Source: Massilia aurea
Lineage (GTDB): Bacteria; Pseudomonadota; Gammaproteobacteria; Burkholderiales; Burkholderiaceae_D
Direction of reading: 5' to 3'
Length of the DNA stretch: 64,000 nt
Assembly (NCBI RefSeq): GCF_014200505.1
Contig: NZ_JACHBX010000001.1
Span: forward strand, 1,488,001 to 1,552,000
In this document: positions 1 to 9,780 of the stretch, one piece after another
How the letters are laid out: every line of letters starts with the position of its first letter
How positions within the stretch are numbered: position 1 is the stretch's first letter
Position numbers and translations under genes: made by a program
Notes under the pieces: model-generated
Told to the model about the DNA's origin: nothing
The model's database searches: none
What the model saw: the letters and a program-made list of their open reading frames with translations, nothing else

Positions 1-523
1 GCGCCAGTTGCTGCGTGATCGTCGAGCCGCCCTGCGGGGTGCCTTTCACGCTCGACCACAGGGCGCCACCCACGCGCCGGAAGTCGATGCCGTGGTGATC
101 GTAGAAGCGGTGGTCTTCGGTCGAGATCAGCGCCTTGACGACATGGGGCGAGACCTGCGACAGCTTGACGCGCTCCTGCAGGCCCTGTTCAAAGGTGCCG
201 AGCGACTTGCCGCCCGCATCCAGGATCACGGTCGGGCGCGCCTGGCTCGCCTGTTCCAGGTCGTCGATGCCGGGCGTCAGCGGAATCAGCACCAATAGCC
301 AGGCGAAGATCGCCATCAGCCCGGCCGCCATCGTCCACAAGGCGATCAGCGCTAGCTTGACCGGCATTGGCCGCCCGTGCAGGCGCTGCTGCGCGCCGGA
401 CCTGAGCGCGCCGGCCCCGGTCCGGGCCCCGGTGACACCACGCCGGACAAGGCGTTGCAAGCGTTGCTGGAAGGTCGGCGCAGGCGTGCTGCCCGTGTTG
501 TCATCGTTCTGCTGTTGGTCCAC
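1..523 (-). CDS. class A penicillin-binding protein, N-terminal part (runs off the left edge)
   Basis: This is the first 174 codons of a bifunctional cell-wall synthase; the transglycosylase and transpeptidase domains continue outside the window. It reads from a GTG at 521-523, and an in-frame TAG two codons upstream rules out a longer form. The product has a basic, Gln-rich cytoplasmic tail, one membrane segment near residues 54-78, then the start of the GT51 glycosyltransferase domain. That domain shows the E-D-H-R-F-Y motif carrying the catalytic glutamate and the GGSTITQQLA motif at the very edge. GT51 enzymes polymerise lipid II in the periplasm. The subclass (PBP1a, 1b or 1c) cannot be decided from the fragment. 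Upstream GCAGGGA could serve as ribosome binding site. Confidence 0.9.
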   Translation of the reverse strand, partial: MDQQQNDDNTGSTPAPTFQQRLQRLVRRGVTGARTGAGALRSGAQQRLHGRPMPVKLALIALWTMAAGLMAIFAWLLVLIPLTPGIDDLEQASQARPTVILDAGGKSLGTFEQGLQERVKLSQVSPHVVKALISTEDHRFYDHHGIDFRRVGGALWSSVKGTPQGGSTITQQLA

Positions 524-607
524 GCGCTATCCCTGCCTGCTCAATCTGTCAATTCGGCAAGTATAGCCGACCGGTGGCCTGCACCCGGCACGCCGTTGCG
601 TTAGGCG

Positions 608-3451
608 TCACGCGGTGCTGGTCTTCGGCTCGATGTGGCCGGCGCGCAGCAGTACCTCGATCCGTTCCCCCGTCTGCGGGCGGCTGTAGACGTGGCCCTG
701 CACCGAGTCGCACCCGGCGCCGCGCAGAAAGTCGAGCTGCGCGATCGTCTCGACGCCTTCGGCAATGACGTGCATGCGCAGGCCGTGGGCCAGCGAAATG
801 ATGGCGTCGACCAGCGCCGCGCCGTCGGCGCTGCCCACCATGTCCTGGACGAACGAGCGGTCGATCTTGAGAACGTCCACCGGCAGGCGCTTCAGGTATT
901 GCAGGCTGGAGTAGCCGGTGCCGAAATCGTCGATCGACAGCTTCACGCCCATGCGCTTGAAACACGCCATCGTGTGGATGGCCGACTCGATGTCGCCCAT
1001 CATCATGCTTTCGGTCAGCTCGATCTCGAGCGACGCCGGCGGCAGGCCGGTGTCCTGCAGCACGCGCTCGACGCTGTCCAGCAGGCCGGGCTCGGCCAGC
1101 TGGCGCGCCGACAGGTTCACGGCGATGCGCAGCGGCCCCAGGCCGCTGCGTTGCCACTGCCGGTTCTGGAGGCACGCCGTCTGCAGCACCCATGCGCCGA
1201 TCGGCACGATCAGGCCCGTCTCTTCGGCCAGACCGATGAAACGCTCCGGCTGGATCGTGCCCAGCAGCGGGTGGCGCCAGCGGATCAGCGCCTCGGTGCC
1301 CACGACGCGGCCCGTGGCCAGGTCGATCTGGGGCTGGAAATGCAGTGTGAACTGCTGCTCGTGCAGCGCGCGCCGCAGCGCGCTTTCCAGCGCCAGCCGG
1401 TCGGATGCCTGCGCATTCATGTGCGGCGCATAGAACTGGACCCCATTGCGGCCGTCCAACTTGGCGCGGTACATCGCGATTTCGGCATGCTTGACCAGCG
1501 TGTCGGCGTCGGCGCCATCGGCCGGCCAGGCCGCCACGCCGGCGCTGCAGCCGAGCACCAGGTGCTGGTCGCCGAGCTGCAATGGTTCGGCCACCGCATC
1601 GCGCACCTGCCGGATGCGCGTGGCGGCCTGGCGTTCATCGCTGCACCCGCACAACACCAGCACGAAGTCGTCGCCGCCGACACGCGCCGCCGTGTCGAGC
1701 GGGGGCAGCGTGCGCTTGATGCGCGTGGCCAGCAGGCGCAGCGCCGCGTCGCCGGCAGCGCGGCCCAGCGTATCGTTGATCAGCTTGAAGTGATTGATGT
1801 CGAGCAGCACGACCCACACCGACATTCCGGTCGTGGCGGCGGCAGTCGCACGCTCGATGCGGTCGGCCAGCAGCGCGCGGTTGGCCAGGCCCGTCAGCGT
1901 ATCGTAACGGGCATGGCGCTCGAGTTCGGCCTCGTAACGCTTGGCAGTGGTGACATCGTAGACGGTCACGACGAAATGGCCGACCTTGCCGTCCGCACGG
2001 CGCACGGGCGCGATGTAGACATCGGTGATCAGTTCGGCGCCGTCGCGCGCGTGCATCGTCACGAGGGCGTTTTCCTCGCGTTGCTGGCGCAGCGACGCCA
2101 ACAGCACCTGCACCGACGGCTGCTCGATGTCCGCGCCGAGCAGGAGCGCGAGCGGCTGGCCGGCCAGTTCCTGCGGCGCATAGCCGAAGGTGCGCTCGCA
2201 GGCCGGATTGGCGTAGCCGATCGGATAACCCGATGCACGCGCATCGACCAGCAGGATCGGATTGGCGCTGGACGCCATCGCCCGCTCGTACACGCGCAGC
2301 GAGCCGGTCGCCCGTTCGAGCGCGGCGGTGCGCTGCCTGACCAGTGCTTCGATGCGGCGCGTGCGCGCCACCCGTTGCTGCACGAGCGTGGCGGTGGCGG
2401 CGCTCAGGACCAGGCCCAGCGCCAGCGTCACCAGCTCGCCCGCGTGACGCCCGAACGCCTGCGACTGCTCCTCGACCACGACCTGCCAGTGGCTGCCGGC
2501 GATGTCGACGGATTCGACATGGCGCAGCGTGTTGCCGTCGCTTATACGGGAAAGCCAGCCGGCGGTGCGCGCGGCAGGGCCATGCCGATAGGCCGTCACG
2601 ATCTGGCCATCGACATCCGGCCCCTGCAGCGACAAACCCACGGCATCGTCATCCAGCAACCGAACTGCATGCAGTGTGCCGCCCACCAGCAGCGCGACAT
2701 CGATCACGACCTCGGTATGGCCTACCACGGCGGCGCGGCGCGCAAACACGTCAGCGGGGCGCTCGTTGCCCCGGTAGACCGGCACGGTGATCAGGATGCC
2801 GCGGCGCCCACCGCCGCCCTGCAGCAGCGTGACGAGCGGACTGGCGACCGGTGCGCCGGCATCGATCGCCGTCTGGCTGACACGGCGCAGCGGCGGATGC
2901 GACCATACGTCACTGCCGAACGCGATCGCATTGCCGAGGATGGGCGTAACGTAATCGTTGACCAGATAAAGCGGACGCTCGCCGGCGCGCACCAGCCCCG
3001 CAGCGCCACCAGCAGCGCCACCCGCGGCGCCACCCGCCGCGCGCTCACGGATCTGGAAGTCTGGCCAGAAGGCCCGGCGTTCGGCTTCGAATGCCGGGCG
3101 CTCGGCAGCGCTGACGAAGCGCTGGAACACGATCGCCTTCAGGTAACCGTGATTCGCCACCAGCGGCAGCGCAAACGCATCGAATTCTTCGCGCGAGATA
3201 TGGTGCGACGCGCGGAAAAACAGATTGACGGCGCGCGCCGCATCGACGGCTTTAAAAAAAGCCTGCGTCACTGCGGCCACGCGCACGCCGGCGCGCTGCG
3301 CGAATTCGGCGTTGGCGCGCTCGGTCTCCAGCGTGCGCACGACGCCGCACAGCGCCGCGGTCAGCATCAGTCCAAGCAGACAGGTGACCACCGCGGCCCT
3401 CGACAGGCCGCGTCCGGTACCCAATGAGCGGCGGGCGGATACGCTGTACAT
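608..3451 (-). CDS. CHASE-PAS-GGDEF-EAL membrane protein (cyclic-di-GMP turnover)
   Basis: A large cyclic-di-GMP signalling protein. A membrane segment at the N-terminus is followed by a periplasmic CHASE-type sensor (about residues 40-290), a second membrane segment, a PAS domain (about 385-490), a GGDEF domain (about 500-665) and an EAL domain (about 680-925). The GGDEF active site reads GGDDF rather than GGDEF, so cyclase activity is uncertain. The EAL domain has an intact EALIRW motif and the DDFGTGYSS loop, so phosphodiesterase activity is likely. The frame stays open to a TTG at 3514. The ATG at 3449-3451, just before the first membrane helix, was preferred. It is divergent from the MarR gene. 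Input signal unknown. Confidence 0.9.
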   Translation of the reverse strand: MYSVSARRSLGTGRGLSRAAVVTCLLGLMLTAALCGVVRTLETERANAEFAQRAGVRVAAVTQAFFKAVDAARAVNLFFRASHHISREEFDAFALPLVANHGYLKAIVFQRFVSAAERPAFEAERRAFWPDFQIRERAAGGAAGGAAGGAAGLVRAGERPLYLVNDYVTPILGNAIAFGSDVWSHPPLRRVSQTAIDAGAPVASPLVTLLQGGGGRRGILITVPVYRGNERPADVFARRAAVVGHTEVVIDVALLVGGTLHAVRLLDDDAVGLSLQGPDVDGQIVTAYRHGPAARTAGWLSRISDGNTLRHVESVDIAGSHWQVVVEEQSQAFGRHAGELVTLALGLVLSAATATLVQQRVARTRRIEALVRQRTAALERATGSLRVYERAMASSANPILLVDARASGYPIGYANPACERTFGYAPQELAGQPLALLLGADIEQPSVQVLLASLRQQREENALVTMHARDGAELITDVYIAPVRRADGKVGHFVVTVYDVTTAKRYEAELERHARYDTLTGLANRALLADRIERATAAATTGMSVWVVLLDINHFKLINDTLGRAAGDAALRLLATRIKRTLPPLDTAARVGGDDFVLVLCGCSDERQAATRIRQVRDAVAEPLQLGDQHLVLGCSAGVAAWPADGADADTLVKHAEIAMYRAKLDGRNGVQFYAPHMNAQASDRLALESALRRALHEQQFTLHFQPQIDLATGRVVGTEALIRWRHPLLGTIQPERFIGLAEETGLIVPIGAWVLQTACLQNRQWQRSGLGPLRIAVNLSARQLAEPGLLDSVERVLQDTGLPPASLEIELTESMMMGDIESAIHTMACFKRMGVKLSIDDFGTGYSSLQYLKRLPVDVLKIDRSFVQDMVGSADGAALVDAIISLAHGLRMHVIAEGVETIAQLDFLRGAGCDSVQGHVYSRPQTGERIEVLLRAGHIEPKTSTA

Positions 3452-3567
3452 ACAGCAGATGCTAGCGCAGAATGCGAGGCCCGGGCGCAGCGTTGATACG
3501 GCGTTTCCGCACAAGAATCTGCCGTGCGATGATGTGTTTTGACAACGCTTGCATTATCATCTCGCGC

Positions 3568-4068
3568 ATGTCGTCCGAACCCCAAGCCCCTCCCCAGCCC
3601 TTGCCGCCCGATGCGCCGCCCCAACGCGTGCTGCGTCAATTCCGTATCGTCTTCAATGCGGTCAAGACCCATTTTCGCCAGCTCGAACACGAATCCGGGC
3701 TGGGCGGCGCCCAGGTCTGGGCGCTGTCGGTGATCGACAGCCAGCCCGGCATCGGCGCCACCAGCCTGAGCCGAGCGCTCGATATCCACCAGTCCACGGC
3801 CAGCAATCTGGTACGCGGCCTGGTCGAGCGCGGCTATGTGACTGCAGCGCGCGAAGGCACCGACCGGCGCAGCGTTGCCCTGCGCGTGCTGCCGGCCGGT
3901 CAGGAGGTGCTGCGCCGCGCCCCGGCGCCCCTTGCCGGCGTGCTGCCCAATGCCCTAGCCACGCTCGATGAATCGACGCTGCTTCGGCTCGAACAGGACT
4001 TGGGCACATTGATCGCGCGACTCGATGCCGATGAAGCGGCGGGCAAGATTCCGCTCGGCCAGTCATAA
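3568..4068 (+). CDS. MarR-family transcriptional regulator
   Basis: A 166-residue winged-helix regulator. After a proline-rich N-terminal tail it shows the MarR fold: a helix starting RQFRIVFNAVK, the recognition region SRALDIHQSTASNLVRGL (about residues 67-84) and the wing with TDRRS. MarR proteins bind DNA as dimers and usually respond to phenolic ligands or oxidants; nothing here shows the ligand. The frame is open further upstream (from 3472), but the ATG at 3568 fits family length. It is divergent from the GGDEF/EAL gene. A minus-strand terminator lies just beyond its 3' end. Confidence 0.88.
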   Translation: MSSEPQAPPQPLPPDAPPQRVLRQFRIVFNAVKTHFRQLEHESGLGGAQVWALSVIDSQPGIGATSLSRALDIHQSTASNLVRGLVERGYVTAAREGTDRRSVALRVLPAGQEVLRRAPAPLAGVLPNALATLDESTLLRLEQDLGTLIARLDADEAAGKIPLGQS

Positions 4069-4091
4069 CAGGAACACGCGGGAAACACCGG

Positions 4092-4202
4092 GAAAAAAAA
4101 GCCCCCCGACGAATGCGGGGGACGAAAAGAAGCGGGCTGACCGCCTCTTCGCTGATCGGGGCAAGGTGGTCGAACGACCCACTTGCCACGTCCCTATATT
4201 GC
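4092..4202 (-). ncRNA. candidate small RNA, three hairpins plus intrinsic terminator
   Basis: No gene is encoded here, but the minus strand reads as a compact structured RNA of about 110 nt. A TATACT box (plus-strand 4209-4214) sits just upstream of the inferred start; TTGGCA lies 19 bp before it, a wide spacing. The RNA then forms a strong hairpin (GGCAAG...CTTGCC with an inner TCG/CGA stem, about 4160-4190), a second stem (about 4122-4150), and a GC-rich hairpin followed by eight U. Only the minus strand has the U tract. The promoter and structures are read by eye. Target and family unknown. Confidence 0.5.
4093..4121 (-). terminator. intrinsic terminator on the minus strand
   Basis: On the minus strand a CCCCC/GGGGG stem with a short loop is followed directly by eight T. 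No minus-strand protein gene lies upstream for it to end, which is the main argument for the small RNA above. Confidence 0.75.
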
Positions 4203-4284
4203 CCGAAAAGTATAATCAAGGCAACCTTATTTGTGCCAATGGACACAGGAGGGCGCCGCACACGCGAACACGACAGGAACAGGT

Positions 4285-5046
4285 ATGGAAATAGCAGGCT
4301 GGTTGCAGGCAGGTGGATGGGGATTGTTGGCAGGCGGCGCGCTGATGCTGGGTGCCGGGATCGGGGTGCGTTATGCTGTGCCCAAGCGTCTGGTCGCAGC
4401 CGTCATGGCGTTCGGCAGCGGCGTGCTGATTTCGGCGCTGTCGTTCGAACTGATGGATGAAGCGCTCGAGACCGGTGGGCTTGCCTCGACGGCCGCCGGG
4501 TTCGTGGTCGGCGCAGGCATCTATACGGGCGCCAACTGGCTGCTGGCGCGCAAGGGCGCCAAGCACCGCAAACGCTCGACACCGCAGGAGGGCGCCGATC
4601 CCAAGGCCAAAGCCAGCGGCACGGCCATTGCCATCGGCGCCCTGCTGGACGGGATTCCGGAGTCGATCGTCATCGGCCTGTCGCTGCTGGGCGGCCAGGG
4701 CGTCAGCATGGCAATGGTGGCGGCGGTGTTCCTGTCGAACCTGCCGGAAGGATTGTCCAGCGCCGCGGGCATGAAGCGCGCCGGGCATTCGACCGGGTAC
4801 ATCCTGGGCATCTGGGCGGCGATTGCCCTCGCCTCGGGCCTGGCGGCGACGATGGGCTTCACGCTGTTTCACCAGCTCCCGCCTGAAATGCTGGCCGCAA
4901 CCACGGCGGTGGCGGCCGGGGGCGTGCTGGCGATGGTGGTCGACACGATGATCCCCGAGGCCTTCGATGAGACCCATGATTTTGCTGGCCTGATCGTCGC
5001 GGCGGGGTTTCTCGCCGCCTTTACACTGAGCAAGCTTTCTTCGTGA
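4285..5046 (+). CDS. ZIP-family divalent metal transporter
   Basis: A 253-residue polytopic membrane protein of the ZIP family, which imports zinc, iron or other divalent metals. It has about eight hydrophobic segments, a basic cytoplasmic loop (about residues 90-110, KHRKRS), and the two metal-pathway motifs of the family: DGIPES in the fourth helix region and SNLPEG in the fifth. The ATG at 4285 is preceded by AGGAACAGG; the open frame from 4231 has no better start. Substrate cannot be told from sequence. A second, different ZIP gene lies at 20259-21167. Confidence 0.85.
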   Translation: MEIAGWLQAGGWGLLAGGALMLGAGIGVRYAVPKRLVAAVMAFGSGVLISALSFELMDEALETGGLASTAAGFVVGAGIYTGANWLLARKGAKHRKRSTPQEGADPKAKASGTAIAIGALLDGIPESIVIGLSLLGGQGVSMAMVAAVFLSNLPEGLSSAAGMKRAGHSTGYILGIWAAIALASGLAATMGFTLFHQLPPEMLAATTAVAAGGVLAMVVDTMIPEAFDETHDFAGLIVAAGFLAAFTLSKLSS

Positions 5047-5128
5047 ACTTGCCGTGCATTACTGTTTATAATCACCTTTTCAAGCGACGCCCCCTCCCTG
5101 GCGTCGCAATCCCTACTTCCTCCTAAAT

Positions 5129-6709
<1,581 letters not shown>

Positions 6710-6858
6710 CACAGATCAAGGTCAATTAATTTAAGTACTTGTTGGTATTGAGGATTTTGAACAGGCACGGTACGTGCTTATATGATATCGCAACAGCAAT
6801 GTTCGGATTTCGATGTCACCTACATGTTCATCCATCCCTTAATAGAACGGAGTGCTCT

Positions 6859-7380
6859 GTGAAACTGATCAAACACTTGAGGAGTGCCGCCCTTGCCACC
6901 ATGCTGTTTTCGGCTGGCGTGGCCAATGCAGCGCTGTACCAGTTCCAGCTGACCGGCGATTACACGGCCAGCTGGCAATTGAATTCGACCGTCTCGCCGG
7001 ATGCTGTCGGCGAAGGCGAAGGCTTTGTGCTGGAAGACGTTTTCGGCGATTTCCCTGGTTCGTTCTTCGACTACACCGATCTCACCTTCTTCAGCGAGGC
7101 CATCGGTGGCGGGATGCAGATCGAGGACTATTTCGGCGATAGCGTGCTGTTGAGCACCGATGGTGTCCAGCTCTACACGGGTTCGGAATTCAGCCCGACC
7201 TTCCGCCTGGGCAAGTTTGCACTGAGCGAGTACCTGGGCACTGGCAGATATTCGCTGACCATCACGGATCTGGATGCAGTGCCACCACCGGTCGACGTGC
7301 CGGAACCAGCCAGCACTGCGCTGCTGCTCGGCGGCCTGGGTGTCCTGCTCGCATCGCGCAAGCGGCGTCAGGCCAGGTAA
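6859..7380 (+). CDS. PEP-CTERM sorting domain protein
   Basis: A secreted protein of 173 residues. It starts at a GTG (6859-6861) with ACGGAG correctly spaced upstream and has a signal peptide ending near ANA-ALYQF. The mature part is acidic and without recognised domain. The C-terminus is a textbook PEP-CTERM signal: VPEPAS, a hydrophobic helix, then RKRRQAR. Such tails are processed by the exosortase EpsH/XrtA system of exopolysaccharide-producing Gram-negative bacteria. No exosortase gene is in this window. An open extension to 6739 was rejected because it would bury the signal peptide. Confidence 0.88.
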   Translation: MKLIKHLRSAALATMLFSAGVANAALYQFQLTGDYTASWQLNSTVSPDAVGEGEGFVLEDVFGDFPGSFFDYTDLTFFSEAIGGGMQIEDYFGDSVLLSTDGVQLYTGSEFSPTFRLGKFALSEYLGTGRYSLTITDLDAVPPPVDVPEPASTALLLGGLGVLLASRKRRQAR

Positions 7381-7395
7381 TCATCATGCGATCGA

Positions 7396-7419
7396 CAAGG
7401 CTGTGCTGAACCAGCCTTG
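7396..7419 (+). terminator. candidate terminator between convergent genes
   Basis: CAAGGCTG and CAGCCTTG form an 8 bp stem around an 8 nt loop, between the convergent PEP-CTERM and cytochrome c genes. The following CTATCTTTT is a weak U tract on the plus strand. Confidence 0.5.
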
Positions 7420-7851
7420 CTATCTTTTCGGCGCAGGCGGCGCAGCCACCGCACCCTGCGTGCGCAGATAGGCCACGATCTCGGCCCCCTGCTTCTCGCT
7501 CATGAAGCTGAGAAAACGCATCTTGTTACCCGGTACGACCTTTTCGCTATTGCGAATGAACGCGACCAGCTTCTGCTCGTCCCAGACGAAACCTGCCTGT
7601 TTCAACGCCGCCGAGTAGGCATATGCAGGGGCGCTGCCGGCCTTACGGCCCACGATCCCGTTCAACTGCGGCCCGAAACCATTGCGGGCGCCCGCGCCCA
7701 CCTCGTGACAGTTCGTGCAGCGCGCGAACAGACGGCGGCCGGCATCGACCTGCGCCTGAGCGGGTGCCGATGCGGGTGCCGGTGCCGGTGCCGCCAGCGT
7801 CTCGGCACCCGTTCCCAGCAACAGCGCAACACCAATAATGAACGCGCGCAT
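7420..7851 (-). CDS. class I c-type cytochrome, periplasmic
   Basis: A 143-residue cytochrome c with a signal peptide (cleavage near LAA-APAP) and an Ala/Pro linker. The haem site is CTNCH at about residues 45-49; the distal methionine ligand is in GNKMRF. It resembles the soluble cytochrome c2/c552 type. It is the last gene of the leftward block that begins with cyoA, 2 bp after regA. Because the oxidase upstream is a quinol oxidase and does not need cytochrome c, this protein may serve another oxidase or electron route; that is inference. Confidence 0.88.
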   Translation of the reverse strand: MRAFIIGVALLLGTGAETLAAPAPAPASAPAQAQVDAGRRLFARCTNCHEVGAGARNGFGPQLNGIVGRKAGSAPAYAYSAALKQAGFVWDEQKLVAFIRNSEKVVPGNKMRFLSFMSEKQGAEIVAYLRTQGAVAAPPAPKR

Positions 7852-7853
7852 GA

Positions 7854-8393
7854 TTACTTCACCCGCTGCTTCTCAAGCTTGCGCGCCAGTGTGCGGCGAT
7901 GCATGCCCAGCCGGCGCGCGGCCTCGGAAATATTGAAATCGGTCTCGGCCAGCACCGCGTGAATGCGTTCCCATTCCAGCGTCTTGATCGACGTCGAGCG
8001 GTTCGTCACCTCGATTTCGGCGCTGCCGGCCACATGGCCAAATGCCGCCTCGATATCGTCGGCGTCCGATGGCTTGGCCAGGTACTGGACGGCGCCCAGC
8101 TTGATCGCCTCGACCGCGGTGGCGATGCTGGCAAAGCCCGTCAGCACCACGATGAGCATGTCGGGGTCGTGCTCGTGTAGCAGTTGCACACAGGCCAGGC
8201 CCGACGTCTGGCCCTTGAGCTTCAGGTCGACCACGGCGTAGCCGGGATTGTGCTGCGCCAGGATGGCAGCGGCTTCATCATGGCCGGTGGCGCCCAGCAC
8301 GCGGTAACCGCGCCGCTCGAATGAGCGGCTCAGCGTGCGGGCGAAGGCTTCGTCGTCTTCGATGATGAGCAGCAGCGGCTCAGGGTTCGGCAT
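7854..8393 (-). CDS. regA: RegA/PrrA/ActR-type redox response regulator
   Basis: A 179-residue response regulator: receiver domain (about residues 7-120) with EDDEAF, phosphoacceptor Asp in VVDLKLKG, LTGFAS and a KPSD lysine, then a short Fis-type helix-turn-helix at the C-terminus (SEAARRLGMHRRTLARKL). That short single-HTH layout without a sigma54 ATPase domain is typical of RegA/PrrA/ActR. Its start overlaps the 3' end of the kinase gene by 14 bp. In known systems RegA controls terminal oxidases, carbon fixation and other redox processes; here it is linked to the cyo operon. Confidence 0.9.
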   Translation of the reverse strand: MPNPEPLLLIIEDDEAFARTLSRSFERRGYRVLGATGHDEAAAILAQHNPGYAVVDLKLKGQTSGLACVQLLHEHDPDMLIVVLTGFASIATAVEAIKLGAVQYLAKPSDADDIEAAFGHVAGSAEIEVTNRSTSIKTLEWERIHAVLAETDFNISEAARRLGMHRRTLARKLEKQRVK

Positions 8394-9747
8394 CGTTCAG
8401 TTCCTCTTCCAGTTCAATGGCCGACATCGGCAGTCGCAGCATGACCACGGCGCCGCCTTCCGGCCGGTTGGTCGCCGTCACCGTGCCGCCGAGCTTGCGC
8501 ACGACGTTCACGGCCAGAAACAACCCCAGACCACCGCCGGGTTTGCCCTTGGTGGACTGGTACGGTTTGCCAAATTGCGCCAGCATGCTAGACGCAAAGC
8601 CGGGACCACGGTCGAGCACGGACAGCACCAGCGTACGCTCGTCGATGTGCGCATCGAAGCAGACCCAGTCGGGCGAGGCTTCCAGCGCGTTGTCGAGCAG
8701 GTTGTCGACTGTCTGGCGCAGCGCCGAATCGCTCGCCACCGGCCAGTCGTCGGCGATGCGATTATTGTACGTGAAAGTGCGCACCGGGCGGCTGGCCTGC
8801 CACCGTTCGACCAGGCCATCGAGAAAGCCCCGCACCGTGGTCCGTTCGGCCGATTCGCCGCGCGCTTCGCCGGCCGAGAGCAGGATGCCGCTGACGATCG
8901 ACTTGCAGCGTTTGAGCTGCGTCTGCATCTCGGTCAGTTCGCCGAGCAGCTCGGCGTCGTCACGAAATGCGGGCATGCGCTTCCAGTCGCCCAGGATCAC
9001 CGAGACGGTCGACAGCGGCGTGCCCAGTTCATGGGCGGCGCCGCTGGCAAGCAGGCCCATGCGCACGATATGCTCTTCTTCGGTTGCGCTCTGACGCAGC
9101 GCCGCCAGTTGGGTCGCCTTGTCGCGCACATTGTTCGAGATGCGCGAGACGAACAGCACCAGCAGACCGGCATTGAGCGCGAAGCAGACCAGCAAGCCCT
9201 GGACATACAGGCTGCCGATGCCGCGCTCATGGTCGAACGGCAGCGGGAGCGGCTCGGCAAACGCCGCCAGTCCCGCCATGCAGGTGATCGTGATGACGAC
9301 GATGCTCCAGGTCCACAGCACCTCGAGCAGCACGGCCGAGACGATGACCTGCAGCAGGTACAGAAACGCAAACGGATTGGTGGTGCCGCCGGACAGGTAC
9401 AGCAGCACGGTCAGACTCGAGACATCGACCAGGATGGCCATGAACATCTCGCCGTTCGAGACCGGCCGGCGTTCGTGCCAGCGCAGGTGGCTGGCGATAT
9501 TGAAGGCGATCAGGCACGAGAGCACCTGCAGCATGTGCACCAGCGGCAGCGCGATCCCGAACAGCAGGATCGCGACGGCGATGGTGGTGACCTGGCCGAT
9601 GACGGCGATCCAGCGCAGCTCGATCAGCTGCAGCATGTTCTTGTGGCCGGCGGCGAATTCCACGTTCGCAGCCGCCGCCGACGGCGACGTGCGCGCCGCC
9701 CGGGCGAAGAAATCCAGTGGAGATTGCATCGAAACCCGTCTGTTCAA
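8380..9747 (-). CDS. regB: RegB/PrrB-type redox sensor histidine kinase
   Basis: A 455-residue membrane kinase with six hydrophobic segments (about residues 35-200). It carries GGTTNPF, the GGxxNPF quinone-sensing signature of RegB, between the third and fourth segments. The H-box is ASGAAHELGTPLSTV. A cysteine in QLKRCKSIV sits where RegB has its redox-active cysteine in the dimerisation region. The ATP-binding domain follows with GGGLGLFLAV. In RegB oxidised quinone and cysteine oxidation turn the kinase off. It is translated just ahead of regA, downstream of SURF1. Confidence 0.92.
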   Translation of the reverse strand: MNRRVSMQSPLDFFARAARTSPSAAAANVEFAAGHKNMLQLIELRWIAVIGQVTTIAVAILLFGIALPLVHMLQVLSCLIAFNIASHLRWHERRPVSNGEMFMAILVDVSSLTVLLYLSGGTTNPFAFLYLLQVIVSAVLLEVLWTWSIVVITITCMAGLAAFAEPLPLPFDHERGIGSLYVQGLLVCFALNAGLLVLFVSRISNNVRDKATQLAALRQSATEEEHIVRMGLLASGAAHELGTPLSTVSVILGDWKRMPAFRDDAELLGELTEMQTQLKRCKSIVSGILLSAGEARGESAERTTVRGFLDGLVERWQASRPVRTFTYNNRIADDWPVASDSALRQTVDNLLDNALEASPDWVCFDAHIDERTLVLSVLDRGPGFASSMLAQFGKPYQSTKGKPGGGLGLFLAVNVVRKLGGTVTATNRPEGGAVVMLRLPMSAIELEEELNDAEP

Positions 9748-9780
9748 TGCCCCGTGCGCGGCAATGCGGTCGGGGCGTCT

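Noticed and set aside
635..3427. 930-codon plus-strand open frame
   Set aside because: It is the antisense of the CHASE-PAS-GGDEF-EAL gene; Arg/Gln-rich with no domain, an artefact of high GC.
3539..3560. Promoter TTGACA/TATCAT before the MarR gene
   Set aside because: The boxes are only 10 bp apart, too close for a sigma70 promoter.
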